A DNA stretch of 64,000 nucleotides from Niastella koreensis GR20-10. Lineage in GTDB: Bacteria > Bacteroidota > Bacteroidia > Chitinophagales > Chitinophagaceae. The stretch lies in contig NC_016609.1 of assembly GCF_000246855.1 (NCBI RefSeq), positions 5,716,744 through 5,780,743 of the forward strand. Direction: 5' to 3'. Within the stretch, counting starts at the first letter, position 1, and the number at the start of each line of letters is the position of its first letter. This document shows, in pieces, positions 33,311-42,007 of this stretch. Position numbers and translations under genes: made by a program. Below the pieces are notes generated by a model, which did no database searches, was not told the DNA's origin, and saw only the letters and a list, made by a program, of their open reading frames with translations.

Positions 33311-34474
33311 TTAATCACACTCCATACCAAACAGGTCGATAAAATCGCTCATCCAGAATTGTGACACTTTTTTATTATCGATCAGCCTGATGCCCCTGCC
33401 GGGAAACTTGCATTTTGAGGTAGCATTCTTTGGCTCCCAGGTAAAATCATCGTGATAGTAGAAATAAAAATTACCTACATTACCCATGATCTTTGTCTTA
33501 ACGCTGTCTGCATAATCACCCGAAGCAATAAAGTAACTGTCCATATTCCTTTCGGTTTTACTGTAATCCTTTCCGTAATTAATGGGGAGCAGTTTGGTGG
33601 AGCAAAAAAGCGGGTGACCTATCGACTTAAGACTGGCATTGTCCAGGCAAAAGGCAAAAATGTTGGTGATGCATGGGTCCAGCGCAAGGGCTATATTTTT
33701 TATTCCCGACCGTGCATAGCCTTTCGTTCCATACACGTAAAAAGCCGTATCAAAATAACACCGGGCTTCTTTTTCCAGGGTTTCGTTCCTGATTAATTTA
33801 TAGATGCCCGAAGTATCATATAGCTTCCATTTCTTTGGTACGTACGACCGGGACTCCTTCGCATTGTTTTCGCGTGATTTTGTTGGATAAAACGAATCAA
33901 ACAAGGTGTCCATAATTCCTCTTGGCTTCCCTACTTCGTAAAAATTAACAACAAAAGCAGTTGTTTTGGGCGACAGTTCATACACCGGAAAGAAAAGTTG
34001 TTTCTCACCGGTTGAGCTCCACCATTTACTTAATTTGTGGGCAGCCGCATCGTATTCATACAACTGTTTCCGCAGGGTATCCAGGTAGATCCACTGGTCA
34101 ACAATAAAACGCGTATCGGCTCCCTCGTCCCGCGAGATTTCATGACCAATACGGTACACATCAAACACGGCAGAATCTGTTTTAAGTGTATTATCATATT
34201 CCCAATCCAACGTAAAATTATTTGCATGGGCCTGCTTAAGCGCTTCCGTACCGGCAAACGCCATATACATTTTCAGCAGGGAATCTGACCAGCTGATATC
34301 TCCTTCCGACAGTTCGCTGACTGCTTTTTCAGGTATGGCTTCCGATGCAATCATTCCGGGAGCAGAGTCTACAGTGGAGATTTGAGCAGTTTCCGGAACG
34401 GCTTCTTTCTGATTCATTTCCTGGCACGCAGCCAGGAGGCTAATCAATACTAAAATTGAAGCTAGTTGTTTCAT
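33311..34474 (-). CDS. Lipoprotein of unknown function
   Basis: 387 residues from the ATG at 34472-34474, which begins a clear lipoprotein signal (MKQLASILVLISLLAAC). After an acidic/serine linker there is one mixed alpha/beta domain with no motif I recognise. Six or more cysteines in the second half (for example KEARCYFDTAF, LDPCITNIFAFCLDN, PLFCSTKLL, ATSKCKFPG) suggest disulphides in the periplasm. It is last in a minus-strand run of envelope genes but has its own -7 element, so it may be transcribed independently. Function unknown. Confidence 0.75.
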   Translation of the reverse strand: MKQLASILVLISLLAACQEMNQKEAVPETAQISTVDSAPGMIASEAIPEKAVSELSEGDISWSDSLLKMYMAFAGTEALKQAHANNFTLDWEYDNTLKTDSAVFDVYRIGHEISRDEGADTRFIVDQWIYLDTLRKQLYEYDAAAHKLSKWWSSTGEKQLFFPVYELSPKTTAFVVNFYEVGKPRGIMDTLFDSFYPTKSRENNAKESRSYVPKKWKLYDTSGIYKLIRNETLEKEARCYFDTAFYVYGTKGYARSGIKNIALALDPCITNIFAFCLDNASLKSIGHPLFCSTKLLPINYGKDYSKTERNMDSYFIASGDYADSVKTKIMGNVGNFYFYYHDDFTWEPKNATSKCKFPGRGIRLIDNKKVSQFWMSDFIDLFGMECD

Positions 34475-34513
34475 AGTGTATAGGATATAAATAACCGTTT
34501 TACGGTTTCGGGG

Positions 34514-34521
34514 CAAAGATA
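34514..34521 (-). promoter_or_regulatory. -7 element TATCTTTG before the lipoprotein gene
   Basis: An exact TAnnTTTG on the minus strand, 40 bp before the ATG, just downstream of the preceding gene's stop at 34524. No good -33 TTG is visible. Confidence 0.45.
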
Positions 34522-34523
34522 GA

Positions 34524-35387
34524 TCAATTCAATTGAACATGAATATGATCGTCGTGACGTACGGCGCGGCATCCATGAAAACGGATCTTACTATTGGTAA
34601 GCTGTAACCGCAATTTCAAATGAGGCTCAATGAATATTTTACCAATCCGGTTATCCCGGCAAAATAACTCAACCAGGTATTTTGTTTTTTCGCCATAAAA
34701 TACAAAGTCATTCTTTGCGCCTTGTGGCATAACGTTTTTGAGAAAACTATATTGCCAGTAACCGTGTTCCGAACAAAATTCAGCCGTATTTTTTTCCGCA
34801 GGGGTAGGCTCTTCGCAAATACCGTAACCAATCGGTGAAGGTGCTTTATTGGTAGCAGTTAAGGTTGCCTTGTCTTTATAACAAAACGCCAGATCAAGCT
34901 TTTTACCATCGTTATGGCTCAGGTGCGGCGCCAACGGAAACCCATTTATAAAAGGAAAATTCGCATCCAGGTAGTTTACCACGGTGCCAGGGTATTGTTG
35001 GTTCATTTTGGCTGCTACCGAAAAGGCCGCATCCCGCAGGTCTTTTCGCACGTAGTTCCGGTTCAACAAACAGGTTAAAAAAGTGAGTGGACGCAGGTTG
35101 TTGGTTGTACGTACCGGTAACTGAACCCGGCCAAACGGCCTGGCCAACAGCGGAACAATTAAAAATGTTGCCAATAAATAGATCAGGATGAATGAACCCA
35201 GTTTACAAAGCCGGCGAAGCCATCTGTTGGCCATCCGCTTATTTATTTGATTGCAGGTTGAAAAGTTTATCAAATAAACAACCCCGCCTGTTTGCGTTAG
35301 CACAGTAAGCACCAGGAAGATCAGGGCACGGGCGGTATAGATTAATATTTGCTTAAAATCCATGTAATTAGTGGCAGTTTTTATCAT
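34524..35387 (-). CDS. Membrane protein with LAS-type (MepA/VanY-like) peptidase motif
   Basis: 287 residues. Two N-terminal membrane helices (about residues 12-40 and 62-80) are followed by an extracytoplasmic domain. That domain carries H158-x6-D165 (LSHNDGKKLDLAF) and a terminal H278-DD-H281-I-H283 (RHDDHIHV), the zinc ligands of LAS peptidases, which cut peptidoglycan peptides. The overall sequence is unlike standard VanY or MepA, so the family is inferred from motif spacing. The ATG overlaps the upstream hydrolase stop as ATGA, so the two are translationally coupled. An alternative ATG lies at 35361-35363. It could remodel the cell wall. Confidence 0.68.
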   Translation of the reverse strand: MIKTATNYMDFKQILIYTARALIFLVLTVLTQTGGVVYLINFSTCNQINKRMANRWLRRLCKLGSFILIYLLATFLIVPLLARPFGRVQLPVRTTNNLRPLTFLTCLLNRNYVRKDLRDAAFSVAAKMNQQYPGTVVNYLDANFPFINGFPLAPHLSHNDGKKLDLAFCYKDKATLTATNKAPSPIGYGICEEPTPAEKNTAEFCSEHGYWQYSFLKNVMPQGAKNDFVFYGEKTKYLVELFCRDNRIGKIFIEPHLKLRLQLTNSKIRFHGCRAVRHDDHIHVQLN

Positions 35388-36184
35388 TGAGCCAGTATTC
35401 GCTGCAATTCCCTTTTATAATCTGCATTATCAGTTATTCCATTGTGTGTTTGTCCGGGCAGGGTTATCAGGGTATCCTGTTTTTTAAATAACGTTTTTAA
35501 CTTCAGCGAGCTTCCGTAATAGATCACTTCATCCTGGTCGCCATGAAAAATAACAACCGGCATTTTACAGGCCTTAATATAGTTGTTCGTTTCAAATTTA
35601 TACTTCAGAATAAATGGAGGAATAATGGGATAGGTATGCCGCATCATATCGGTAAGACTGTAATAAGGCGCCTGCAGGATCAACAACTTCGGGTTGTTGA
35701 TTGATGCCAGCCGGGTGGCTGCACCGGTGCCGATTGAATAGCCCAGTACCACTATCTTATTCTCTGCATATCTCGTCTTCAGCGAATCGTAAGCAGTTTG
35801 CACATCGTCGAAAAACTGTTTTTGAGAGTAGATCGCGCCATCACTTTTGCCATAGCCGCGGTAATCCAACAGAAATACATCATAATGCAGGTCGGTATAG
35901 GTACGGGCAACCTCGCCCCAGGAATCGAGCGCACCACCGTTTCCATGTAAATAAAAAACAAGCCCCTTTGAACTGTCGGCTTTAAATAACAATCCATGCA
36001 AACTGCTTTTATCACTGTTTGGTATAGTTACCTCTTCAAACGGCTGTGCAAATGAAAATTGATAGTGCTGATCCAGCACCTGCGGGTAAAAGATCAGCTT
36101 TTCCTGGATAAAATACAGCAATCCGCAAACAACAATGTACAGCGTCCCTAATGCGATTAACGTCGTTATCACCATTTTTTTCAT
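35384..36184 (-). CDS. Membrane-anchored alpha/beta hydrolase
   Basis: 266 residues. One N-terminal helix (VITTLIALGTLYIVVCGLLY) anchors a BEM46/ABHD13-like hydrolase. The oxyanion segment is FYLHGNGG, the nucleophile elbow VLGYSIGTG (Ser150), the acid is in VIFHGDQDEVI and the histidine in PGQTHNGITD, so the triad is complete. Substrate unknown; an ester or lipid is likely. It begins 20 bp after the TlpA-like gene and ends overlapping the LAS-peptidase gene, so the three form one envelope operon. Confidence 0.9.
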   Translation of the reverse strand: MKKMVITTLIALGTLYIVVCGLLYFIQEKLIFYPQVLDQHYQFSFAQPFEEVTIPNSDKSSLHGLLFKADSSKGLVFYLHGNGGALDSWGEVARTYTDLHYDVFLLDYRGYGKSDGAIYSQKQFFDDVQTAYDSLKTRYAENKIVVLGYSIGTGAATRLASINNPKLLILQAPYYSLTDMMRHTYPIIPPFILKYKFETNNYIKACKMPVVIFHGDQDEVIYYGSSLKLKTLFKKQDTLITLPGQTHNGITDNADYKRELQRILAQ

Positions 36185-36203
36185 GATATGGAATGCAAAT
36201 TAC

Positions 36204-37676
36204 TTACAAAACCGACTCAATCTGTTTAATCAAAGCCGTCTTATCCTGGGGTCTTTTGGCATCCTTCAGGATTACTTTTCCATCTTTACAAATAACATAA
36301 CGCGGTATCATCAGGGTATTATGCTTCCCAAATGTTTTATAAATATCCCCGGCCAGTTTTTCTGAGGCCATTACATGATACCCGTCCAGGTTATAGTACT
36401 TGATCATGTTTACCCATTTCTCCTTGTCATTACCCCTGTCGAGAGAAATATACAACACCTCCACACCCTTGGATTTAAAAAAGGGTTCGATGTCTTTTTT
36501 AAATCCAAACTGTTCTTTGCAGGGCCCGCACCAGGTGGCCCACATATCAATATAGATCACTTTGTCCTTAAAATGTGAAAGCAGTTCTTCTATAGTAGCA
36601 ATACTTTCATAATTGGAAACAAAGCGTTGATCGGATGTTAATTCTTTTTTTGACTGCGTATAATAATTTTTGACCTTATCAACTCCGGCCGCCAGTAAAT
36701 TTATATAACGGCTATGCGGGTATTGCCCAACAAACTCTCTATACAGATCGGGAATGTAGAGCTGAAACCTGTTTTCGATAAGCTGTGTTTTTAAATAAAG
36801 CGCCAATGTATATTCCCGCACGGGTTCTTTGGTAAGATCTATTTCAAGCCTGATAAAAACCTTATCTCCATTATCGGTTCCCCTGACAACAGGTTCTCCT
36901 TTCATCAGTGGCAAGTGATAGCCGAGATACACATACTGATAAAAATATAAGAACTCCTGGTAGGTATCAGTCATGAGCGTAGCGGGGTCTGCCAAATTGA
37001 TCATTTTCATGGCTTCCTGCACCTCGCCATCGAGCCTGTGCAACGCCGCCCCATTATACCCGGCACTGTCTTTATTATACACAGCACTTCTGATAGGTTG
37101 TATTAATGTTGAAGCCAGTAAAGACGTATAATAGTTGTTGATGAGTGATCTGGCATATGCATAAAACGGTTTTGATATTTTATGCGCAGCATTCAACTGG
37201 TTAAATGGCTGCATACAACTATCCAGCAGATGTAATACCTTTTGCCTGTTGCCGGCAAAAACGGAATCCTGCTTGTATAAAGCAACGCCTTCCGTTTGAG
37301 AAAATTTCCAATTCAACTTCAACAGGGCCAGTTCCGCTTCCTGCTGCTGCCCTTCTACACTTACCGGGTTTTCTTTATTCTTATTGTCAATGGTAAGCGT
37401 ATAACTTTCACCCGGTTCTACATACAACCTGTACCCTCCATTATAAACGAACAGATACGCTCCTGCCACGGTTTCTGCATTCGGCAGGGTCAGTTCCCCC
37501 TTTTCATCCAGGGTGTCTTCTTTGGGCAATTCAGGAAAATATCTTCCTTCTACCGGGCGGAGATAAGAGACGGTTTTGTTCTCTCCCCCAACTACTTTAA
37601 GGCGAATGACAGGTTCTTTCGCTGCAAGTGACGAAGAAATGAATAACGCTACCGAACAAATGGACAGGGCCTTCAT
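36204..37676 (-). CDS. TlpA-like thioredoxin-fold protein with long N-terminal domain
   Basis: 490 residues with a signal peptide (ending SSLAA). Residues 20-110 form a beta domain like those preceding thioredoxins in Bacteroidota (DUF4369-like, tentative). Residues 110-350 are helical with no known motif. Residues 360-490 are a TlpA/ResA thioredoxin domain with active site WATWCGPCKEQF (C383, C386). It should reduce disulphides of periplasmic proteins, possibly cytochrome apoproteins or the Cys-rich lipoprotein encoded two genes downstream. First gene of the envelope operon. The terminator of the metalloprotease gene separates it from upstream transcription. Confidence 0.9.
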   Translation of the reverse strand: MKALSICSVALFISSSLAAKEPVIRLKVVGGENKTVSYLRPVEGRYFPELPKEDTLDEKGELTLPNAETVAGAYLFVYNGGYRLYVEPGESYTLTIDNKNKENPVSVEGQQQEAELALLKLNWKFSQTEGVALYKQDSVFAGNRQKVLHLLDSCMQPFNQLNAAHKISKPFYAYARSLINNYYTSLLASTLIQPIRSAVYNKDSAGYNGAALHRLDGEVQEAMKMINLADPATLMTDTYQEFLYFYQYVYLGYHLPLMKGEPVVRGTDNGDKVFIRLEIDLTKEPVREYTLALYLKTQLIENRFQLYIPDLYREFVGQYPHSRYINLLAAGVDKVKNYYTQSKKELTSDQRFVSNYESIATIEELLSHFKDKVIYIDMWATWCGPCKEQFGFKKDIEPFFKSKGVEVLYISLDRGNDKEKWVNMIKYYNLDGYHVMASEKLAGDIYKTFGKHNTLMIPRYVICKDGKVILKDAKRPQDKTALIKQIESVL

Positions 37677-37724
37677 GATAATAATTTCATTTCATTAAAG
37701 TTACCTGACAATATTAATAAAAAA

Positions 37725-37765
37725 TCCCTGGCATAATAAATTCGGTTTATTTATTATACCAGGGA
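37725..37765 (-). terminator. Strong Rho-independent terminator of the crystallin metalloprotease gene
   Basis: TCCCTGG plus ATAATAAAT (37725-37741) pairs with its complement (37749-37765), with one C/A mismatch in a 17-bp stem. It is followed on the minus strand by TTTTTT. Confidence 0.88.
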
Positions 37766-37777
37766 CTAATGACAGAA

Positions 37778-37850
37778 AGGGGTGGGTATTCGTTTTGATA
37801 AATCCACCCCTACCTCCCGCAGAGCGGGACAGGCTCTCCCAGGAGGGGAT
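37778..37850. repeat. C/G-rich nested palindromic element
   Basis: AGGGGTGG (37778-37785) pairs with CCACCCCT (37804-37811). Inside the right half a second hairpin TCCCGC/GCGGGA (37815-37820, 37824-37829) is followed by CTCCCAGGAGGGG. It ends a few bases before the metalloprotease stop codon. It is related in base make-up to the element inside thyA and the one at 44650-44694. Confidence 0.65.
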
Positions 37851-37852
37851 CG

Positions 37853-40654
37853 TTATTTAACGAACCGGCTGGAAATAATCTTTCCATTCTTTATAACCGT
37901 TAACGTATACACCCCGGCTGTAAGCCGTGACACGTTCAGGCGGTTATTGTTATTACGGGTAGCAATCAATTCTCTGCCCGAAAAGTCATACACTTTTATC
38001 AAAGCGCCTGTGAGATCTTCTTCACTACGCAACCTCAATTCGTTGCCAACAGGGTTTGGATAAATTTGCAGCCCGGTTATCAATCCCTGTGTTTTAGCCG
38101 GCGCTATTGCAAATATTTTGATAGAAGTAGCAGCATCATTAAAGCCGTTGGTCACCAAACAGGAATTATCAACCCCATAGGTTTGAGAATTGCCCAGGAA
38201 ATTATCATCGGCATACAATTGAACCTGGTAACCGCTGGTCACCTTTAACGAAGAAATATCGTCGTTCAAAATACCCAGGGCCTGTAACTGTGTGAGGGTA
38301 TAAGTACCTGGCGACAATCCTGTTGCAGTGCCACCATAATTACAATCCCTGTATACGGTAGCAGCAGTAACTGTACCAACTGCGCTTATTTTCAGCGAAG
38401 AGGTAAGGTCGTTAAAGCTGTTGGCCACCAGACAGCTGTTATCGGAAGTAACGGTTACTACAGTACCGGCGAAATTATCGTCGTTATACAATTGAACCTG
38501 GTAACCGCTGGTTACTTTTAACGAAGAAATATCGTCATTGTTAATACCCAGGCTTTGTAACGAACTTAACGTATAGCTGCCAGGTAACAAGCCGACGGCA
38601 GTACCGCCATAATTACAATCGCGGTATACAGTAACAATGGGTACATTGGTTACCGTAACGGTAACCTGTGAAGATGACTGACCGCCGCGGTCGTCGGTAG
38701 CAGTAGCGGTAATCGTATACGTACCTGTGGCCACATTGCTCCAGGTATAAGAGTAAGGCGTAGTAGTAGCTTCGCCCAGTTTGGTGGCGCCATTATAAAA
38801 CTCCACTTTGCTGATGGTGCCATCTGCATCTGCAGCATTTACCGTAATGGCAACCGTAGCAGGCGTCAGGAATGTGTTTCCTGTAACCGGTTTCAGGAAG
38901 GTTACAGTGGGCGACTGGTTGGTCAATGACCTGATGCGAAGTGATGAAACAGAATCATTCAGACTATTGACTACCAAACAAGACGTGCTGGCATTAAAGC
39001 TGGTGAAACTGCCCTGCAGGGCATTGTTCTTGTACAGCAATACTTCATAGCCGCTGTTAATGGTGAAAGAAGAAATGTCTTTATCCTGGATACCACTGGC
39101 TACCAGGTCGCTCACCGTATAAGCACCGGGTGCTAAACTTACTGCATAGCTGCCGCTGTAATTACAATCTTTATAGAAGGTAGCCACTGCGTTGGCAGCA
39201 CCACCGGCAATATTACCACTAATTGAATAGTAACCCAGCGACCCATAATTAGTATAACCGGTTGTAAGCGGATCACCATAGCCCACACCAGTTACAGCCA
39301 CATAATAAGTGCCTGCTGCCAGGTTAGCGCTCAGGGTGGCGTTTAATCCATCGGGGTTGGATGCCGTCACGACAGCGCCATTATTGTCGTACAGGGTAGC
39401 CAGCACATCCAGGTTGGGATGTTTATCTGCCGGATTGACGTTCAATGAAACCGCGCCGCCTGCAGTGGTAAAAGTAAAGAAGTCCACATCGCTGGTTGTT
39501 TCAATAACACCTGATTCAAAAGCGCTTCCGGTGCTGCCGATGGAAATTGGCGTGGCGCCCGCTCTTGTATTGCTATTGTCATCGGCCCTGTATCCTACAC
39601 CATTGGCATTATTGGCAATAATAGACAGGTCGTCCTGCGTTTGACTGGGGTTGGCATATTCGCCCTTACTCCATTGTACAACCGGCACATAATAACCTGC
39701 TCCCATAATGGGCGCCCAGTTTCCCTGGCCCAGGTAGTATTCTTCAACGGGGTTTGTTCTGCCATCGTGGCTAAGGCCAAACGTATGACCTACTTCATGC
39801 GCAGCAGCATCACCAGCGCCTTTTATCCCGCCGTTAAATACCCAGCAAGGCGTTTCGTTGCCCCAGGTAAATGAATTTAAAAAAGCTACGCCACCCGCGC
39901 CTGGCGCAGCGGTGTTGGTAGGCGTAAATATGCAACGCATCCGCCGGTTGGCCGGGTACGAAAAATACACGGCTTCGCTGGTGGTAATGTTCAATTTGAA
40001 CGGCCGGTAATCTTCACTCACCAGTTGCCATACTTCATATCTTTCTGCATCGGTTAACGTACTTGCCGCTGCATTAATAGGGTTACCGCCGTTCCAGCCG
40101 GTGCCTGATACATACTGGCCATCAAAATCAAGCAGCACAACGCCATTGGCATTGGGATAGCTTTGTAAACTGTATAGCTGACCGGCAGTTATTGCCGCTG
40201 CAGCAGCGCTAACCGCTGAGCTGGCCGGCGCTTTATCAAAATCTATACACAGCACTTTATGAATATCCGTTTCTGAAATGTATACATTGCCGTTATCGTC
40301 TGATGTATACGTGTAGGCCTTTTTGGTATTGCGCAGAATAATATTACCCTGCACATGCAGGCCTTCAAACCTGATAAAAAAGGAAGAACCCGGTACATTC
40401 TCAATTTCCCCTGCAACAAATTCCTGGCCGGCGGCCAGTGACTGGCGGAAATTTATTTTGCCGGGTAATGAATCAGCAGTGCTGATCCGTAACGCAAGTT
40501 TGCCGGTGATCCGTTGTTGCGGCGCCGTACTGAACTGTTTTCTAAAATGAGTTAACAGGTCCGGCGCTTTTCCCAGCGATACCGGTTTTACCTGGGCATA
40601 GCCTGCCATACAAAACAGCATACTACCCAAAAGCCATAGTGAAAGTTTTTTCAT
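37853..40654 (-). CDS. Secreted zinc metalloprotease with beta/gamma-crystallin domains, Ig-like domain and T9SS tail
   Basis: 933 residues. A signal peptide (ending GYAQ) precedes a propeptide-like region. A metzincin-type catalytic domain has HEVGHTFGLSH at 286-296. A bacterial pre-peptidase C-terminal-type beta-sandwich lies near residues 365-480. A first beta/gamma-crystallin repeat (FYKDCNYSGSYAVSL to SLRI) precedes an Ig/Big-type domain (SPTVTFLKPVTG to TVTVTN). Two more crystallin repeats follow (both starting YRDCNYGGTA), then a T9SS sorting domain (IYPNPVGNELRLR to SSRFVK). Crystallin domains bind Ca2+ and often add stability. The enzyme should be exported to the surface or medium to digest protein. 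Confidence 0.9.
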   Translation of the reverse strand: MKKLSLWLLGSMLFCMAGYAQVKPVSLGKAPDLLTHFRKQFSTAPQQRITGKLALRISTADSLPGKINFRQSLAAGQEFVAGEIENVPGSSFFIRFEGLHVQGNIILRNTKKAYTYTSDDNGNVYISETDIHKVLCIDFDKAPASSAVSAAAAAITAGQLYSLQSYPNANGVVLLDFDGQYVSGTGWNGGNPINAAASTLTDAERYEVWQLVSEDYRPFKLNITTSEAVYFSYPANRRMRCIFTPTNTAAPGAGGVAFLNSFTWGNETPCWVFNGGIKGAGDAAAHEVGHTFGLSHDGRTNPVEEYYLGQGNWAPIMGAGYYVPVVQWSKGEYANPSQTQDDLSIIANNANGVGYRADDNSNTRAGATPISIGSTGSAFESGVIETTSDVDFFTFTTAGGAVSLNVNPADKHPNLDVLATLYDNNGAVVTASNPDGLNATLSANLAAGTYYVAVTGVGYGDPLTTGYTNYGSLGYYSISGNIAGGAANAVATFYKDCNYSGSYAVSLAPGAYTVSDLVASGIQDKDISSFTINSGYEVLLYKNNALQGSFTSFNASTSCLVVNSLNDSVSSLRIRSLTNQSPTVTFLKPVTGNTFLTPATVAITVNAADADGTISKVEFYNGATKLGEATTTPYSYTWSNVATGTYTITATATDDRGGQSSSQVTVTVTNVPIVTVYRDCNYGGTAVGLLPGSYTLSSLQSLGINNDDISSLKVTSGYQVQLYNDDNFAGTVVTVTSDNSCLVANSFNDLTSSLKISAVGTVTAATVYRDCNYGGTATGLSPGTYTLTQLQALGILNDDISSLKVTSGYQVQLYADDNFLGNSQTYGVDNSCLVTNGFNDAATSIKIFAIAPAKTQGLITGLQIYPNPVGNELRLRSEEDLTGALIKVYDFSGRELIATRNNNNRLNVSRLTAGVYTLTVIKNGKIISSRFVK

Positions 40655-40981
40655 ACTACATGGTTTTAAATGGTTAAATGAAAAATCTTTTGGGGAAAGT
40701 GCAGGAAATAGTCGTTCATGAACCGTTACCGGACCAAAAATGGCAAACGTTGCCAGGGCATTATGAAGAAGGATTTAAATAAGGGAGTGACAGGGATTGC
40801 GAAGGTATTTTGTTTAGCATGTATTTGCCAATAATAAATATCCTCAACACATTTATTAATTCTTCTATTTAAATTAAACAGGGCTATAATTCTTCAGCAG
40901 ATTGATGTAATTTTCTTGCCGGTTTTACTACCAATTGTATCATAACAACCAATTTTAGAAAACTCCAACAATCAACTTCAT
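40655..40981. other. 327-bp divergent promoter region
   Basis: It lies between the minus-strand metalloprotease and the plus-strand SPFH gene and is A/T-rich. No exact TAnnTTTG with a matching TTG was found in either direction, and there is no repeat or small gene. Confidence 0.45.
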
Positions 40982-41989
40982 ATGGGATTATTCGGTTTTA
41001 TTAAAAATGAATTTATTGAGGTCATCGACTGGGTTGATGACAGTAACAATACGGTCATTTATAAATTCCCCGACAAGGGAAATAAGATCATGAATGGCGC
41101 CCAGTTAACGGTTCGGGAATCGCAGGTAGCAGTTTTGATGAATGAGGGAGAATTTGGCGATGAGTACAAACCCGGCCGGCATGAACTGAAGACACAGAAC
41201 ATGCCCATTACCACCACACTTAAGTCATGGAAATATTTGTTCGACTCCCCTTTTAAGGTGGATGTGTTTTTTGTTAACACCAAACAATTCACCGGTTTAA
41301 AATGGGGCACTTCCAATCCCATTATCATGCGCGACCCCGAGTTTAAACAGGTGCGCCTCCGTTCTTTTGGCACCTACACCATCCGGGTAGTAGATGCCAA
41401 AAAGTTCATTAAGGAATTTGCGGGCACCAATCCCTGGGTTACTATAGACATCGTAAGTGAGCAATTGCGTAATACCATCGTCAGCAAATTGTCTGAAGGC
41501 CTTGCCGAAGCAGGTGTTTCGGTGCTTGACCTGGCCGCTAACTTCACGGAAATAGGCGCCCGGTTAAAGCCAATTTTCCAGGCAGACTTCGATGCCTGGG
41601 GCATTGAGTTAGGTCAGTTCTATATCGAGAATGTAAGCCTGCCCGAGGAAGTGGAAAAAATGCTCGACAAAACCACTTCACTCAATATGCTGGGTGATAA
41701 ACTGAACCAGTTCAACCAGATGCAGGCCGGTATTTCAATGGAAAAAATGGCCGATAACCCTGGTGCAGCCAATACAGCCGGGTTGGGTGCAGGCATTGTT
41801 TTCTCCAATATGATGCAACAGGCGCAACAACCGCAACCCCAACAACAGCAAAGCACTGACGCTGCGGCTGGCAACGACCAGCAAAAAATGCTCGATCTGT
41901 TGAAACAGTTGGGCGATCTGAAAACAGCAGGTGTGCTCACCGAAGAAGAATTCAATAAAAAGAAAGCAGAGATCTTAGGCAAGCTCTAA
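40982..41989 (+). CDS. SPFH-domain (YdjI-like) protein with C-terminal SHOCT motif
   Basis: 335 residues. The N-terminal 210 residues form an SPFH/virion-core-like domain of the YdjI type: FIKNEFIEVIDWVDDSNNTV, a nonpolar QVAVLMNEGEF strand, and ELGQFYIENVSLPEEVEKML. A Gln/Pro-rich linker follows. The last 30 residues are a SHOCT helix pair (LLKQLGDLKTAGVLTEEEFN). In Bacillus the YdjI protein works with membrane and zinc-ribbon partners against envelope stress. The zinc-ribbon protein encoded 18 bp downstream fits that pattern. Membrane-associated from the cytoplasmic side. Confidence 0.85.
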   Translation: MGLFGFIKNEFIEVIDWVDDSNNTVIYKFPDKGNKIMNGAQLTVRESQVAVLMNEGEFGDEYKPGRHELKTQNMPITTTLKSWKYLFDSPFKVDVFFVNTKQFTGLKWGTSNPIIMRDPEFKQVRLRSFGTYTIRVVDAKKFIKEFAGTNPWVTIDIVSEQLRNTIVSKLSEGLAEAGVSVLDLAANFTEIGARLKPIFQADFDAWGIELGQFYIENVSLPEEVEKMLDKTTSLNMLGDKLNQFNQMQAGISMEKMADNPGAANTAGLGAGIVFSNMMQQAQQPQPQQQQSTDAAAGNDQQKMLDLLKQLGDLKTAGVLTEEEFNKKKAEILGKL

Positions 41990-42007
41990 AGCCGGTTGAA
42001 CAATCAT

